Source: Streptomyces eurocidicus
GTDB taxonomy: Bacteria > Actinomycetota > Actinomycetes > Streptomycetales > Streptomycetaceae
Direction of reading: 5' to 3'
Length of the DNA: 64,000 bases
NCBI RefSeq assembly: GCF_002891295.1
Contig: NZ_LGUI01000006.1
Location: 248,001 to 312,000 of the forward strand
The position numbers and the translations under genes were made by a program. Shown here piece by piece: positions 63,614-64,000 of this stretch; within the stretch, counting starts at the first letter, position 1; the number at the start of each line of letters is the position of its first letter. Below the pieces are notes generated by a model, which was given only the letters and a program-made list of their open reading frames with translations, searched no databases and was not told where the DNA came from.

Positions 63614-64000
63614 GCCCGCGACTTGCGTGACTCCGCGACCAGCAGCCCGATCAGGTACAGCCCCCCGACCGTCCCCGTCGCCGTCCCCACCGGCAGCAGC
63701 GCCGGCGAGAAGAGCCGTTGTACCGCGAAGTCGCTCGCGGCCAGCAGCACCGCACCCATGAGGGCCGCCGGGAGGAGGCCGGGGCCGGAGGAGCGGATGA
63801 GGCGGCGGGCGAGTTGGGGGGCCGCCAGGGCGACGAACCAGATCGGGCCCGTCGCGGCGGTGGCGACGGCGGCGAGGCCGACGCTCACGGCCAGCAGTAC
63901 CAGCCGGGTGCGGGCCGCGTCGACGCCCAGCGCCCCGGCCGTGTCGTCGCCCATCTCCAGCAGGGACAGCCTGCGGCCGAACCGGAGGGCGATCGGGAGG
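63610..64000 (-). CDS. FecCD-type siderophore ABC transporter permease, cut by window edge
   Basis: The C-terminal ~130 residues of an iron-siderophore permease: MGDDTAGALGVDAARTRLVL, GPIWFVALAAPQLARRLIRS, and a late hydrophobic VGTATGTVGGLYLIGLLVAE. It forms the membrane channel of a metal or siderophore importer; partner genes lie outside the window to the right. The frame is open to position 64000. Confidence 0.85.
   Translation of the reverse strand, partial: LPIALRFGRRLSLLEMGDDTAGALGVDAARTRLVLLAVSVGLAAVATAATGPIWFVALAAPQLARRLIRSSGPGLLPAALMGAVLLAASDFAVQRLFSPALLPVGTATGTVGGLYLIGLLVAESRKSRA

Overview
This is a 64 kb window of very GC-rich DNA with strong third-position G/C bias, GTG and TTG starts, many 4-nt start/stop overlaps, and families typical of Streptomyces (HTH/DUF5753 with DUF397, an IS5-type element, HelR, a MurA paralogue, a methylcitrate operon). 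It is most likely a Streptomyces or very close relative, chromosomal. No rRNA, tRNA or CRISPR array was seen.

Region 1 (1-18.7 kb) is an NTPase, protease and chaperone-like island. One minus-strand group runs Trypco1-like protein, a 1510-aa trypsin/P-loop/TPR protein, a coiled-coil protein and a truncated ABC transporter. A plus-strand pair encodes an Hsp70-fold ATPase and a coiled-coil protein that looks frameshifted. A second minus-strand group runs an NrdG-like radical-SAM protein, a coiled-coil protein, a tandem CbxX-type AAA+ ATPase, a zinc-ribbon/beta-propeller protein (also apparently frameshifted), a GrpE-like protein and an Hsp70-like ATPase with a membrane-type C-terminal segment. 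The two converging groups are separated by a ~100-bp direct repeat. This is the best candidate in the window for a little-described NTP-driven system.

Region 2 (19-24.5 kb) has a MurA-family enzyme with altered substrate residues, a HelR/HelD-type RNA polymerase recycling ATPase with a palindrome upstream, and an OFA-type MFS transporter translationally coupled to a 37-aa membrane peptide.

Region 3 (24.5-43 kb) is central carbon metabolism: prpD-prpB-prpC with a divergent PrpR/RamB-like regulator and a clear operator; a five-gene valine-catabolism operon (mmsA, acyl-CoA dehydrogenase, 3-hydroxyisobutyryl-CoA hydrolase, mmsB, enoyl-CoA hydratase); isocitrate lyase, malate synthase and 3-hydroxyacyl-CoA dehydrogenase; and metE behind a cobalamin riboswitch. 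Together they handle propionyl-CoA, branched-chain acyl-CoA and acetyl-CoA. CTTTCGCAA-like half-sites recur in front of prpD/prpR and aceA.

Region 4 (43-48.4 kb) is a graveyard of mobile DNA: an HNH nuclease fused by deletion to a phage capsid tail, an HTH/DUF397 pair, several tiny zinc-ribbon proteins, half of a GntR regulator, an IS5-family element and a 5'-truncated gene.

Region 5 (48.4-64 kb) holds two proteins sharing a VxGxVxGNxQTGDxARA motif, a methyltransferase, a five-gene cluster (10-cysteine precursor-like peptide, MauE, TlpA-type thioredoxin, ABC exporter, S26 signal peptidase) that looks like a disulfide-rich secreted peptide locus, a Tat-exported EEP-fold hydrolase, a ribbon-helix-helix protein, a conserved protein with a TTA codon, an APC permease, a GNAT acetyltransferase, a VOC protein and a truncated FecCD-type permease. 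A ~57-bp imperfect inverted repeat at 48.3 and 62.7 kb brackets most of this region, and complementary halves of GntR-type regulators lie near both ends.
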